Source: Deroplatys truncata
Taxonomy: Eukaryota; Arthropoda; Insecta; Mantodea; Mantidae
Assembly: GCA_030765065.1 (NCBI GenBank)
Contig: CM060978.1
Span: 57,688,421 to 57,752,420 of the forward strand
Direction: 5' to 3'
Length of the DNA stretch: 64,000 nucleotides
Below, piece by piece: positions 1 through 11,126 of the stretch. A program made the translations under genes and the position numbers. The first letter of the stretch is position 1; each line of letters begins with the position of its first letter. The notes beneath the pieces are model-generated. The model made no database searches and had not been told where the DNA came from. It worked only from the letters and a program-made list of their open reading frames with translations.

Positions 1-555
1 CTGTGCTCTAGAGGTCTTGAGGAAGGTTACGGTGATGAACGAACTCTCATTCTCACAAACAGTTAAAGTGCTTTAAAAGCTCTCTCCTCAGACCAGGTAA
101 AATCAAAACTGCCTAGTTTGATTGCCTAGCTATTTCTCAACAGGCTCAACATGCGGTGGGTGCCGGGACATCAGGGCATCTTGGAAATGAAAAAGCTGAT
201 TAGCTGGCTAAAGAGATACTGAGACACCTGATTTTGGCCCTGAAACCGTGGTTGGATTCCATACACGTACTTCCGAAACCTCGCTAAAAGCATGGATTAG
301 GGAAGCGTACCAACCAGATGGCAAATATATCCTGGACAAAGATAAGCCAGGAAACTGTTCTTAGGTCCATGCAACACTTTTTGCTCACTGTTCTGAAAAT
401 GGATAGAACAGGGATAAGGGAAGTATCTACGTAAAATAGGACTCTATAAGAATAAACCCATTTTTAGAATGTACAAAGAGAAGGAGGAAACTGTCTCGCA
501 TAACCTTTTTGGCTGCCCTTTCCTGACAAGACAGTGACTTACTCTTTATATAACC
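1..555 (+). pseudogene. LINE 3' coding remnant with RNase H domain
   Basis: Decayed non-LTR retrotransposon. Around 51-85 the translation reads like an RNase H active-site strand (TNS*SALKAL, where families have TDSQSALKAL), with the acidic residue changed and one stop. At 151-205 it reads RWVPGHQGI and, after a frameshift, NEKAD-LAK, the C-terminal RNase H signature of I/Jockey-group LINEs. Near 460-525 a frame contains EKEETVSHNLFGCP, like the H-x3-x4-C tail that follows RNase H in those elements. Several stops and shifts make it non-functional. The 5' side is cut by the window edge. Clade assignment is by memory of motif patterns only. Confidence 0.7.
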
Positions 556-571
556 AGAGAAGATCTCGGAA

Positions 572-1620
572 ATGATGCAGACATTGGAACGAGAATACTG
601 CAACTTGTTCAGGGAACAGATTGTGGGAAATAATGAAGGCATCCTTTCAAATGGGTTGCACAATAAGCCTTTTAGGCTGACATGTGGGAGGTTGAGAAAC
701 CTCCTCACACCCAGCTGTTTTACGGAGGTTTTACACAACTTAAAATGGAACAGAAAGCTTTGTATAAACATCACTGGCAGAAGGGCAACAAATCTTTGCT
801 TCGCGGACGACATGATTTTATTTTCCACATCAGTAGAAACGCTCCAAGAAATGGTGAATGACTACATACCCAGAGGAAAGCCGTAGGCCTGACGATGAAC
901 ACACAGAAACAAAATTAATGACCAATGGATAGGAAATCCCAATAAAATTGAAGGGCATGGAATTGCAATACGTTTCAATGCAAATACTTGGAACAGTATG
1001 TAGCCTTCAAGCAGAAGACCAACCTCGAGGTAAAACACAGGATATCATCGGCATTGAAGGCATTCTGGAACCTAAAATTATATTTTTAGACAAATCAATC
1101 AACCGAAAGCTTGGGTTCGAGACCTTAGAATCCTACATCTGTTCAGAGATCCTTTATAAATGTCAAATGTGGACTCTCTCTATTGAAGCAGCTCTAAACA
1201 ACACAAGCAGACACCAATCTCGAGTTAAAATACACTATATTATCGATTTGGAAGGCATTCTGGATCTTGAAATTATATTTTAGACAAATCAAACAACCGC
1301 AAGCTATGGTTTCAGGCGTTAGAATCCTGCATCTTCTCAGTGATCCTTTATGGATATCAAACATGGACTCTGTCTATCAAGCAGCTCACAAAAATACAAC
1401 CATGCCACAGAAAGATGCTGAGAAAAATACAGTGAGTCACACTGAAAGACAACCGCAAACAACAACCTGAAAAGAATAACCGACACACCTGACAGAGCAG
1501 AACGAGCAATGACCTCGAAGTGGAATGGGGAGGTCATATGACAAGAATGGACAATCAAGATGGACAAACACAACCATGATATGGGACACATATACATCGG
1601 AAGAAGATAGTGGCATCAGT
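572..1620 (+). pseudogene. LINE reverse transcriptase remnant
   Basis: An open stretch of 104 codons (572-886) contains the RT box LCFADDMILFS, with the FADD catalytic motif at 800-811, preceded by a palm-like segment (EVLHNLKWNRK...) and followed by LTMNTQK, then KLKGMELQYVS. Downstream, after frame changes, YGYQTWTLS (about 1351-1380) and a GGHMTRM-like segment near 1527-1550 match the thumb and connection region of RTE-like or related arthropod LINEs. It is a separate element from the RNase H fragment upstream, because the domain order is wrong for a single LINE. There are many stops. It is not functional. Confidence 0.7.
1024..1408 (+). repeat. Tandem duplication inside the LINE remnant
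   Basis: Two direct copies of about 190 bases, 1024-1217 and 1218-1408. Both begin with CTCGAG, share GGCATTCTGGA and a TATTTT-AGACAAATCAA-CAACCG block, and end near AAGCAGCTC. They are clearly diverged, so the duplication is old. Both encode the same LINE segment (the -CQMWTLS / -YQTWTLS region). Confidence 0.65.
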
Positions 1621-1865
1621 AAATGATTATTGCATTGTGGAGTAATTAATATGATAACGGTTGTAGAGAGATATGAAAACCGACAGAATGTTACCTCACT
1701 TGGAATGACTCAAAAAATAACGAGCCAACGCTTCTAACAGGAGGAATTGCTCTTTCAGGGACAGTATAGCTAAGTTAATTCATTTGCTCTTTATCGGAAG
1801 TTTCTTTTTGAGTTTTATGTTCACAGAGACACACGCATGAAATGTTCTTTTTATGAATCGTGCTT

Positions 1866-2000
1866 TTAGGGTCGAATTCGTAGTCGTCGCTTATTTCAAG
1901 GAAGTCCTTAAGCAGCGATTTTCAATGCAAAGACGCTACTCTTTCTGCTTATTCATATAAGGAAGCTCCGACTTCCGCCTCCGCTTATATACAATAAGGA
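1866..2000 (+). repeat. Unclassified interspersed repeat, copy 1
   Basis: Begins AGGGTCGAATTCGTAGTCGTC and is rich in CTTAT/CTTAAG words. A reverse-complement relative lies at 7655-7811, where the first 25 or so bases match almost exactly and the rest loosely. No coding potential or terminal structure was recognised. Flanks 1621-1865 and 2001-2278 hold nothing I can name. Confidence 0.4.
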
Positions 2001-2278
2001 GAGCCGATGCCATCTTGCATCAACTGCGTGCAACAGAGTTTAAGGATAATAGCAATTTCATCGAGTATATGGAATTTCATAACGAAATTGTACCGCACAT
2101 TAATAAATGTATTTGCGTGATTTGCAGAATTCACTTGAAACCCAAGGATGCTGAATTTAAGAAGCGATATCGGTTTACTAAAGCCGCTGTTGCAATAATC
2201 TATTGCCTCTGTTAAAGAACGTAACCTTAACAAACAGAGATTATGAAGTCGCAACGTGAGACAGGCTTACTTGAAAAA

Positions 2279-3087
2279 ACATCCGATGTGGTACACCCAC
2301 ATGACTTTCTCTACTCTTGTACAAACTATTTTTACAAAATCTTATTCTCCATCTATCTCATATTAATCGAGATAAACATTTGCAGAAACGATCTTTTACA
2401 TGCAAAGAGAATTACATTTTACACATAGCGACCAGTTCTAAAAATATTAAGAGTATCGCTTAAGGCGTACTATGTTCCCCTTGTTTTGTATTTGCAAGGG
2501 GCAATATAGAAATACAGTAGCCTTTAAGCATAGACATATATCTTAATAGCTGGTTGCTAGGTGCAGCACCATTCTCTTTTCCACAGATTAATACCCTTTG
2601 CATATCCAAGACAAAAAAATTAATAACGAATTCCCATTTTAGAAAATAAATATTGAAAAGCTTAAGGGAATAACAAGCAATATCTCGAAAATGGTTCACT
2701 CAACAAAACAAAAATGTATATGACATAAATTGTGTATTTTAACACAATCTACATTTTTGTATAGTAAAATTTTGTCTAACTCTTATGGTTTACCAGTTAT
2801 GCAAAAGTCGTTCACAATGAAGAATACTTTTGGAAACATTCCCAGAAAATTCAAGATATACATTTTATTTGTTATGAAAATATCTTAAACATATTATATT
2901 TTAATTAAAATCCTTAGAGCCATTTTTAAGACAATTAAAATTTTCGAAAAATGTTCCATGTAAAGGGTAATCTGGGGTGTGGGGATTTTCTTGAAAACCT
3001 TCGTGTCGCATCTCTGGAAGATACTGAACCTAAATACCAAGTTTGGTGTTTATCCGACTGTTCGTTTCTGAATTATGCTGTTTACAG

Positions 3088-3119
<32 letters not shown>

Positions 3120-3251
3120 ATGTGTTTCCAAAAATGGTTTTTTGGATTCAGGGGGTCTCAAAACATATATTTTCAGTGAAATCTCGGTATCGAATTTTTG
3201 GGTGGAATACATTACTTCCCCTACTTACTATACGTAGTAGTGAAGGTAAAA
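2279..3251 (+). repeat. Trn repeat, type a, complete copy
   Basis: Complete copy of the dominant repeat, with a C in place of T near the start (ATCCGATGTGG). Order of parts: a 5' terminal hairpin (ATGTG...CACAT in most copies), ACTTTCTCTACT, the long type-a module with TTTACACATAGCGACCAG and AATAGCTGGTTGC, the AACAAAAC-rich spacer, CGAAAAATGTTCCATGTAAAGGG, a (CA)n tract at about 3091-3115, TTTTTTGGATTCAGG, and an end related to TACGTAGTAGAGAAAGTAAAA. The shared ACTTTCTCTACT is inverted between the ends, suggesting short TIRs. No transposase, so non-autonomous. Confidence 0.9.
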
Positions 3252-3801
3252 ATAATGTACAGAATCTCAGTGCTATGACACTATCCAAATGTTCTCTGTT
3301 CAATGTTTTCCCGTTTACGTCGTCCATTATCTTTAGGATCCTATAAAACTAGAGTCCACTGCATTTATTCAGAATTGTTTAATAAAATCCTAAAAATAAA
3401 ATGGGGAAATATTTCTGCAATTAATAAAGTACATCTCTGCAGTGCTTTTCTCGATCAAATTGTCTATTTTTCATAATGACTACGACTGCAATGGATCAAT
3501 TAACAAGTCACACGTCTTGATTATTAATTCGCAAACATACGTTGGGTTATCAAAATCTTAAACAGAGGTTTACCGATTTCGCGTGTAAAACCGCTATTCA
3601 AGCCAAAAATTGTAAGTTACTGGCTACATTGTCTTTCTGCTTACTGCTAGATGGTGTAGTAATTGCAGTTGCTGTTTTTCTTCCATGCATGCATATACAC
3701 AGTGCTCAGATAGTTGTAAACACTTCTAGCTACTAATACTTTACGCTACAAAGTCAAGCTTTCAGTTTTAAAACAGTCCACGAGTGAATACCAATTAAGG
3801 C
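3252..3801. other. No recognised feature
   Basis: AT-rich sequence with no ORF, tRNA box or repeat match that I can support. It ends at the 4-bp target site (AGGC, 3798-3801) of the solo LTR that follows. Confidence 0.5.
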
Positions 3802-4777
3802 TGAGGTAGTATTTTTAATACTTAAAAAGTATTTCAGTCTAATTATATAATATAAAATATAATAACAGCACCCTTAAAGCAATATTTGTATAATATAATA
3901 TATAAAATGTATGTAGCAGTCATTTCATTAATGTTTATATTATTATGTACATGTTTAATAGTGTTATTTGAATGTATTATGTAATAATAATGTAGGAGCT
4001 GTGAGAATATAGGTCAAAAGTTGCTAACAATGAGGTAACCTTGAGGCAATAATGAATTGGAAAGTTAGTAATTATACTATTATTTCTTGGAAACAGTAAT
4101 GTAATTTTTTAAAAACTGTTTATAAATAGCCAATCAACAACTAGAAAGGCTAAAAGTTAAATAAAAATATTCTATTGGAGTAGGATTAGCCAATCAGAGA
4201 CTTGAAACAGATGAAATTTGCAAATTCAGGCGGTGGAAGTCAGTCGCCAGTAGAAAGCGTTCCTAACTGGACGCGAGACGCGTCCTCGAGAAGTTTAATA
4301 CATATTCAGTGTGAGACGAAAGTGCATTATGGCGAGAATATTATAAAGCTTCGGTGTTAAAAAGTGCAAGTAATTAATAAATAATCTGACAGCTTTCTAT
4401 ATAAGTGAAGTGTTATTTAGTCGTATGAAGGATTAATAAATGGAGTGAAGGAAAAATTATAATCTGTGTAAGCCTACATTCTTTAGCCGTATCACATCCT
4501 GTTAAGAGAAACATGTTTCTACAAATTAATACTGACGCAGCGGAGGCAAACGTTAATGTATATAATATTTAAAGAAACATTAAAATACAAAAATGAAAGT
4601 AAAGTTGGGGCGAAGGCCACCGGAAAGTAAAGTTGGGGCGAAGACCACCGGAAAATGAACATTGGGGCGAAGGCCACCGGAAACTTTGTATCCAAACGTG
4701 GGGCAGTTAGTTCATCAAGTTTTGGCTCTCAGCTGCAGCAATACAATACAACTCCTCAAAAAATTAACACTTCTTCA
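3802..4777 (+). mobile_element. Solo LTR, family SL, copy A
   Basis: 976-bp insertion with TG...CA ends (TGAGGTAGT ... CTTCTTCA) and an exact 4-bp target duplication AGGC (3798-3801 and 4778-4781). It has promoter-like content in this orientation: TTTATAAATAGCC near 4120, two CCAAT boxes (AGCCAATCA), and TTAATAAATGG as a possible polyadenylation signal. The 3' part has three near-identical units GGGGCGAAG-CCACCGGAAA at about 4607-4683, then primer-binding-site-like words (AAACGTGGGGCAG). TG...CA ends with a 4-bp duplication fit a Ty3/gypsy-type LTR; this is inference, since no internal gag-pol is present. Confidence 0.75.
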
Positions 4778-5307
4778 AGGCCAGTACTTCACACAGCATC
4801 CGATTACCTACATTCTGCGATGTCTTTGTATCTCAGCACCAAAACTTTTAGTTGGTTTCTTTCCTGCTCGCTTAAATGTTTTTCATTTGACATGTTTTCG
4901 ACCTAAACAATGTAACTGTATAACTATTACTACAAACCCTTAACTAAATTTAGAATCTACTTGATTTTAAACTAAAATTAACTAATTAATAAGTCCATCA
5001 TTTAACACTCGCAACACTTTCTACTACGTGCTCAATAGCTATTGTTAACAAACGAATATGGAAATGGTGGCTGGCTATGTGGTCACCTGTATGTTCGTTT
5101 ACACATTCCTTCGCGCATCGGAATGGCTGAAACAGCTAATCATGTTGTCACACTTGCTTCGGAAGGTTGGAGGTGGAGTTGGTGTTAGAATAAACGGGAG
5201 GATGTGAGGGAAGTGAAATGTTGTGGGGTAAAGTGAGTAGATATTTAGTGATAGAAGAAAGAATTTTAAAAGAGGTAAAGGTTTAATATATAGTGATAAA
5301 ATTAAAA
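4778..5307. other. No recognised feature
   Basis: Flank between the solo LTR and the next Trn copy. Moderate base composition, some G-rich stretches around 5150-5230, no supported ORF or RNA gene. Confidence 0.45.
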
Positions 5308-6030
5308 ATCTGATGTGTTACACTCACATGACTTTCTCTACTCTTGTACAAACTATTTTTACAAACGCTTATTTTCCATATGCTTCATGTTAATGGAGAT
5401 ATCAAGATGTCAATCTTATTGATAATTTTCTTGTAGATGCAAGGGGAATATGGTAGGTTTTAAGCGATAGTCAAATATTTTAACGCTGGTTGCTATGTGG
5501 CGCATTCCATTCTCTTTGCATGTCCAGGACATAAAAAAAAAATGAATAACGCATTTGAGAAAAAGTATAAGTATTGGAAAATTTAAGGTAATAACAAGCA
5601 ATATCTCGAAAACAATTCACTCAACAAAAGAAATGTATATGACATAAGTTGTGTATTTTAACGCGATCTACATTTTTTGTGTAGTACACTTTTGTCTATC
5701 TCTTATGGTTTACCAGTTATGCAAAAGTCGTTCACAATGAAGAATACTTTTGGAGACATTCCCAGAAAATTCGAGATATACATTTCATTTCTCATGACAT
5801 TATTTTAAACATATGATATTTTCATCAAAATCGTTAGAGCCATTTTTGAGAAAATTAAAATTTTCGAAAAATGTTCCATGTAAAGGGTAGTCTGGGGTGG
5901 GGGGATTTTCTTGAAAACCTTCGTGTCGCATCTCTGGAAGATACTGAACCTAAATACCAAGTTTGGTGCTTATCCGACTGTTCGTTTTTGAGTTATGCTG
6001 TTCACAGACACACACACAGACACACACACA

Positions 6031-6069
<39 letters not shown>

Positions 6070-6206
6070 ACACACGGACATGTTTCCAAAAATGCTTTTT
6101 TTGGATTCAGAAGGTCTCAAAACATGTATTTCCGGCGAAATCTCGGTATCGAATTTTTGGGTGGAATGCAATACTTCCCCTACTTACGTAGTAGAGAAAG
6201 TAAAAA
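5308..6206 (+). repeat. Trn repeat, type b, complete copy
   Basis: Complete short-type copy beginning ATCTGATGTGTTACACTCAC. Its microsatellite (6007-6076) is a compound (CA)n/(GACACACA)n array, longer than in the 2279 copy. A following Trn copy starts 20 bases later in the same direction. The two are very similar, consistent with recent amplification. Confidence 0.9.
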
Positions 6207-6225
6207 ATTGATACCTATATAAAAA

Positions 6226-7119
6226 ATCTGATGTGTTACACTCACATAACTTTCTCTACTCTTGTACAACCTAATTTTACAAACGCCTATTCTCCATATG
6301 CTTCATGTTAATCGAGATATCGAGATGTCAATCTTATTGATAATTTTCTTGTAGATGCAAGGGGAATATGGTAGCTTTTAAGCGATAGTCAAATATTTAA
6401 CGCTGGTTGCTATGTGGGGCATTCCATTCTCTTTGCATGTCCAGAACATAAAAAAATGAATAACGAATTTGAGAAAAAGTATAAGTATTGGAAAATTTAA
6501 GGGAATAACAAGCAATATCTCGCAAACGGTTCACTCAACAAAAGAAATGTATATAACATAAATTGTGTATTTTAACGCGATCTACATTTTTCGTGTAGTA
6601 AAATTTTGTCTATCTCTTATGGTTTACCAGTTATGAAAAAGTCGTTCATAATGAAGAATACTTTTGGAGACATTCCCAGAAATTTCGAGATATACATTTT
6701 ATTTGTCATGACAATATCTTAAACATATGATATTTTAATCAAAATCGTTAGAGCCGTTTTTGAGAAAATTAAAATTTTCGAAAAATGTTCCATGTAAAGG
6801 GTAGTCTGGGGTGGGGGGATTTTCTTGAAAACCTTCGTGTCGCATCTCTGGAAGATACTGAACCTAAATACCAAGTTTGGTGCTTATCCGATTGTTCGTT
6901 TTTGAGTTATGCTGTTCACAGACACACACACACACAGACACACACACAGACACACACACAGACACACACACAGACACACACACGGACATGTTTCTAAAAA
7001 TGCTTTTTTTGGATTCAGGAGGTCTCAAAACGTGTATTTCCGGTGAAATCTCGGTATCGAATTTTTGGGTGGAATGCAATACTTCCCCTACTTACTATAC
7101 GTAGTAGAGAAAGTAAAAA
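6226..7119 (+). repeat. Trn repeat, type b, complete copy
   Basis: Second of two head-to-tail type-b copies. The microsatellite at 6919-6985 has a different period pattern, with repeated GACACACACA units, from the neighbour at 6007-6076. The end GTAGTAGAGAAAGTAAAAA is intact. Confidence 0.9.
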
Positions 7120-7654
7120 TTAAAAGGTACATAATACAAAATTAATATTGAGATTAAATAAAATGGTATAAGGTAAATAAATAAACATAAATGTTTAAAT
7201 AAAAATATAAATGAATTAAATAAGATATTGAATTACTATAAATTAAATAATTACTATGAGAACAATGGAATGTTATAGATAACCTTAACTTTATAAAAAA
7301 TTTAATTAAGAAAAATTTTAAATAATATATAAATATAAATAAACTTATTAAAATGATTAGTAGTTTAGTAGAAGGTTTTGTGCTGGTTACCAGTACATTT
7401 TCGCTGCTTTTCAGTGAATATAGTTAAATAGGAGCAGATAGTAGCTGGCTACCAGTTGCTAAGTTTGCTGGTTTCTAGCAAGTGTAGATAAATATAGGAT
7501 TTAGGATTGTAATTATTTTTTTACCGCTTTACTCTAACCTAATAATTTATATTTTTCTTTCTTTCTTTTATTTTTACTTATTATTATATTATTATTTTGT
7601 AGACATTGTATAGTCAAGGTGCCGGAATAGTATATTCAAATATGATTTATTTAT
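7120..7654. other. AT-rich stretch, nothing recognised
   Basis: Very AT-rich, dominated by TAAATAAATATAAA-like words, with a short pair of GCTGGTTACCAGTA / CTGGCTACCAGTTGC words near 7381 and 7445. No ORF or RNA gene. Confidence 0.5.
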
Positions 7655-7811
7655 TTATTTGTGCTTCGGAAATAAGTACGCGTTTAGCGCTGAGCATATA
7701 AGTACCGTCTATGTAAACCAAATACTAATAAGCCTTTGCTTATCAGAAGGAAATACTTATTGCTTAAGAATCTCCTTTTCACATAAGCGACGACTACGAG
7801 TTCGACCCATT
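7655..7811 (-). repeat. Unclassified interspersed repeat, copy 2
   Basis: Reverse-complement relative of 1866-2000. CACATAAGCGACGACTACGA at 7781-7800 pairs with the start of that copy, and similarity weakens toward 7655. It abuts the deleted mariner at 7808, so it may have been the mariner's target. Confidence 0.4.
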
Positions 7812-8424
7812 AAAGTGCCGTTTTAATAGTTTGCCGCTGTAGTCGCGATTTTGAGCATGCCAATCACTTCCTCCATTCATTAGAAAGCCAGACGCAACTT
7901 GAAGGATCGTCATTTTGTGTTTTACTGTAGTTAGAGCATTTCGAAATGTCCAAAGCAATCGAAAGACTCGCCGACTGTGAAATCAGATGTGTGACTAGTT
8001 TTTTTGAACGCGAGACACATTGCGTCAGAAAACATTCATTGCCAATTCTGTGAGGTTTATGGGGAAACAGTGATACTACCCGACCACACACGGCCAAATA
8101 AACTCAAGATGTAATCGCATAATTTTATTGGAAAAAAAATCGACCACCCTCCCTACAGTCCAGATATTGCACCAAGTGATTGTCATCTGTTTCTTCCTTT
8201 GAAGAAATTCTTTTTTGGAAAATATTTCAACGACGATGGTGTGAAACAAAAGTGCAGACTTGGCTTCCTTCAAGGCGGCATCATTCTTTGACGAAGACAT
8301 ACAAAAACGGCGGTGACTATGTGGAGAAGTTATGTAAGCTAATGAATGATAATAAAGTATTTAGAAAATAATGTTCTGTTATTTTATAAAAAATTATCGC
8401 TAGTTACTTTAAAAACACGCCTTG
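7808..8424 (+). mobile_element. Internally deleted mariner (DD34D), copy 1
   Basis: Non-autonomous mariner derivative. The 3' inverted repeat is CTTTAAAAACACGCCTTG next to a TA at 8425-8426; the 5' repeat is eroded (ATTAAAGTGCCGTTTTAA). Remaining coding traces: an N-terminal segment resembling IERLADCEIRCVTSF (about 7950-8005) through a GGTTTATGGGGAAACAG stretch (8052-8068), then immediately the C-terminal ARPHTA-like and HPPYSPDIAPSDCH-like segments (8075-8200) and GDYVEKL near 8315. The whole catalytic centre between the helix-turn-helix domain and the second Asp is missing. The junction is identical to that in 50047-52396. Confidence 0.75.
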
Positions 8425-8426
8425 TA

Positions 8427-8534
8427 TTCAGAGGCTTCCAAAGATGTATTTTCGGTGAAATCCCGATACGAATTTTTGGATCAAATGCAATACTTCCTCT
8501 ATTGATCATAGTTAAATGTTAGGAAAAGTAAAAA
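8427..8534 (+). repeat. Trn repeat fragment, 3' end
   Basis: Covers from the GGATTCAGG-like position (TATTCAGAGGCTTCC) to a degraded terminus GGAAAAGTAAAAAG. It directly follows the mariner end. Confidence 0.6.
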
Positions 8535-9058
8535 GTCAGTAAATAAAGTTGGTATTGACCAAGAGTAACTTGGCCGAGCGAGGTAATTCTGATTGGGTAT
8601 AATAGTTATCTGGGAATCTCCAAGTTTAACCGTTACGGTCCAGAACTTCCCTTGACCCCACCCCCACAACCACCCAGATATCCGATCTAAGCCGTGCAAT
8701 ATTATCCGGAATCCCCTTCTCATTGGCTTTGCCCACTAAGACCGGCTAATGCTCAACGCTGTGCATTATTTTTCACTTTCGGATCGATATTATCGGGTTC
8801 GGAGAGCGTCGTTTGTGCCGTGTGAATGAAATATGGATTGCTCCAAATATAGCGACGACTCCGGAGTTGGCAATGAGTTATTCATTATATGCAAGTCGAA
8901 ACGGGCAAAGTCATCAAAGTTCCAGTAGGAAATCAATCTCCTAACGCTGCCCTATGACTGATTAACAACGGTAGAAAAATGTTTGAAGCGAAGGTAAAAA
9001 TCACACCTTTCACAGCTGCTACCATCCACAGAAATGGCCCATCAGAAGAGAAAAAAGA
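8535..9058. other. No recognised feature
   Basis: Less AT-rich than its surroundings (8560-8760 contains CCCCACCCCCACAACCACCC). No ORF, splice-supported exon or RNA gene that I can defend. Confidence 0.45.
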
Positions 9059-9990
9059 ATCTGACGTGTTACACTCACTTGACTTTCTCTACTCTTGTAC
9101 AAACTATTTTTACAAACTCTTATTCTCCATCTATTTCATACTAATCGAGATAAACATTTGCAGAAACGACCTTTCGACATGCAAATAAAATTACATTTTA
9201 CACATAGCGACCAGTTCTAAAAATATTTGACTATCGCTTAAAGCGTACTATGTTCACCTTGTTTTGTATTTGCAAGGTCAAAATAGAAATACAGTAGCCT
9301 TTAAACTTCGACATATATCTTAATAGCTGGTTGTTAGGTGCAGCACCATTCTCTTTGCCACAGATTAATATTCTTTGCATATCCAAGACAGAAAATGAAT
9401 AACGAATTCCCATTTGAGAATGTAAGTATTGAAAAATTTAAGAGAATAACAAGCAATATCTCGAAAATGTTTCACTCAACAAAAAAAAATGTATATGACA
9501 TAAATTGTGTATTTTAACGCGATCTACATTTTTTGCGTAGTAAAATGTTGTCCATCTCTTATGGTTTACCATTTATGCAAACGTCGTTCACAATTAAGAA
9601 TACTTTTGGAGACATTCCCAGAAAATTCGAGATATACATTTCATTTGTAATGAAAATATCTTAAACATATGAAATTTTAATCAAAATCGTTAGAGCCATT
9701 TTTGAGAAAATTAAAATTTTCGAAAAATGTTCCATGTAAAGGGTAATCTGGGGTGGGGAATTTTCTTTAAAAACCTTCGTGTCGCGTCTCTCGAAGATAC
9801 TAAACCTAAATACCAAGTTTGGTGTTTATCCGACTGTTCGTTTCTGATTTATGCTGTTCACACACAGACACACACACGGAAATGTTTCCAAAAATGTTTT
9901 TTTTGATTCAGGGGCCTCAAAACATACATTAACGGTGAAATCTCGGTATCGAATTTTTGGGTGGAATACAATACTTTCCATCACTTTAAT
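9059..9990 (+). repeat. Trn repeat, type a, 3' truncated
   Basis: Start ATCTGACGTGTTACACTCAC, type-a module with TTGTTAGGTGCAGCACC and GCATATCCAAGACAG, short microsatellite at 9862-9879. Similarity stops at ATACAATACTTTCC, about 30 bases before the expected end. Confidence 0.85.
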
Positions 9991-10041
9991 CTGCTGTATC
10001 CTTTTGGTACAACGAAATGAGCGAATGTCCAATGACTATTT

Positions 10042-10138
10042 ATCTAAATTAACAAGAAGTAGATTGAGGAAGACGTTATGTAAGAATAGCTTGTAGAAGA
10101 GTCAGCAGAGAAAGTAATGTAAATGTAACATATAAGAT
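10042..10138 (-). repeat. Trn repeat fragment, 5' end
   Basis: On the reverse strand: the terminal module through AACAAGAAGTAGATTGAGGA and GTAACATATAAGATTT. Isolated short piece. Confidence 0.6.
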
Positions 10139-10628
10139 TTGTGCTATAACTTTGTAATTTACTATAAATTTATCCTCGTAATACTAAGATTACATGAAAA
10201 GTTTGTATGCAACTCTGTATATCATTTGATATGTCACTCGTGAAAATTCACTCTAAGGGATTATAAATATTTGTTAAGTAAATAACCAGTGTACATCAGA
10301 CGAAGATCACCAATCAGTGTGGTACATTCCCTTCAAAAAGTAATTACATTTGCATGGCACGCTGAGACATGTGTATGTGAGCAGGTAATTTCTGACTTGC
10401 CTTATTTTATTCCGCGGAGAGGGTTGATTTAAGGGGGCTCCTTAAAGCCGCCTGGCGGGAGTTGCTAAGGAAGAAAGATGCTGTAGAGATTTCCAAGGCG
10501 CGGGGTCGTACCTCAGGTCGGAGTGACGTCACATGAACAGAGTTTATTGTCTACCACAACATCGCGTCAGGTGCGACTTTAAACTTAACAGTTGCTCAGC
10601 CAGAGGCAAGCGTACCCTGGTAGTTGAC
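10139..10628. other. Unassigned, with a perfect CRE palindrome
   Basis: No ORF or repeat recognised. From 10420 to 10610 the base composition becomes GC-richer, and an exact TGACGTCA occurs near 10524-10531. A single CRE-type site is weak evidence for regulation. Confidence 0.35.
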
Positions 10629-11083
10629 AAAAATGTGTTATTACATAGCCTTCTCTACCCTTCTTCAACAAACTATTGTTGCAAATGCTTATTACTTCTC
10701 TACTACGTATAGTAAGTATGGGAAATATTGTATTCCATCCAACAATTTAATTACGAGATTTCATAGGAAATTCATGTTTTGAGGCGCTCTGAATCAAAAT
10801 TAAGCAGGGAAACAAGTCCGTATCTGTGAACAACATAACTCAAAAACAAAAGAAAATAAATAAATAAAAATTTGTTATTCGTTTCTACATAGCAACAAAA
10901 TGTTAAAAAATTTGAGTATTGCTTAAAACGCACCATATTTCCTTTGTACCTACAAGAAAATTAGCAATAAGATAGTTTCTGCAAATGTTTATCTCCATTA
11001 ACATGAAGTAGATGGAGGATAAGCGTTTGTAAAAATAGTTTGTAAAAGAGCAGAGAAAGTCATGTGAGTGCAACACATCAGAT
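10629..11083 (-). repeat. Trn fragments in opposite orientations
   Basis: A short + strand 5' end (about 10629-10689, TGTGTTATTACATAGCCTTC) is cut by a reverse-strand copy (10690-11083) that starts TTACTTCTCTACTACGTATAG and ends AACACATCAGATTTT. The reverse copy has lost its middle, from the GAACAACATAACTC position to TTGTTATTCG. Confidence 0.65.
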
Positions 11084-11126
11084 TTTGAGTTATGCTGTTC
11101 ACACATACAAAGTCCACAAAAAAATA

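Noticed and set aside
2951-3346. A recurring frame MFHVKG-LG-GDFLENLRVASLEDTEPKYQVW seen in many Trn copies
   Set aside because: It recurs only because Trn copies are alike. It runs into the microsatellite, whose length changes shift the frame, and no downstream domain is kept.
5950-6222. Frames rich in His-Thr or Val-Cys repeats
   Set aside because: Translations of the CA/GT microsatellite in Trn.
6226-7119. Trn as a Helitron (starts with ATC, has terminal hairpins)
   Set aside because: No CTRR at either 3' end after a hairpin, and insertion is into T-runs rather than between A and T with those ends.
10524-10531. CRE-controlled promoter
   Set aside because: A single 8-bp palindrome without a TATA box, gene or other sites nearby.
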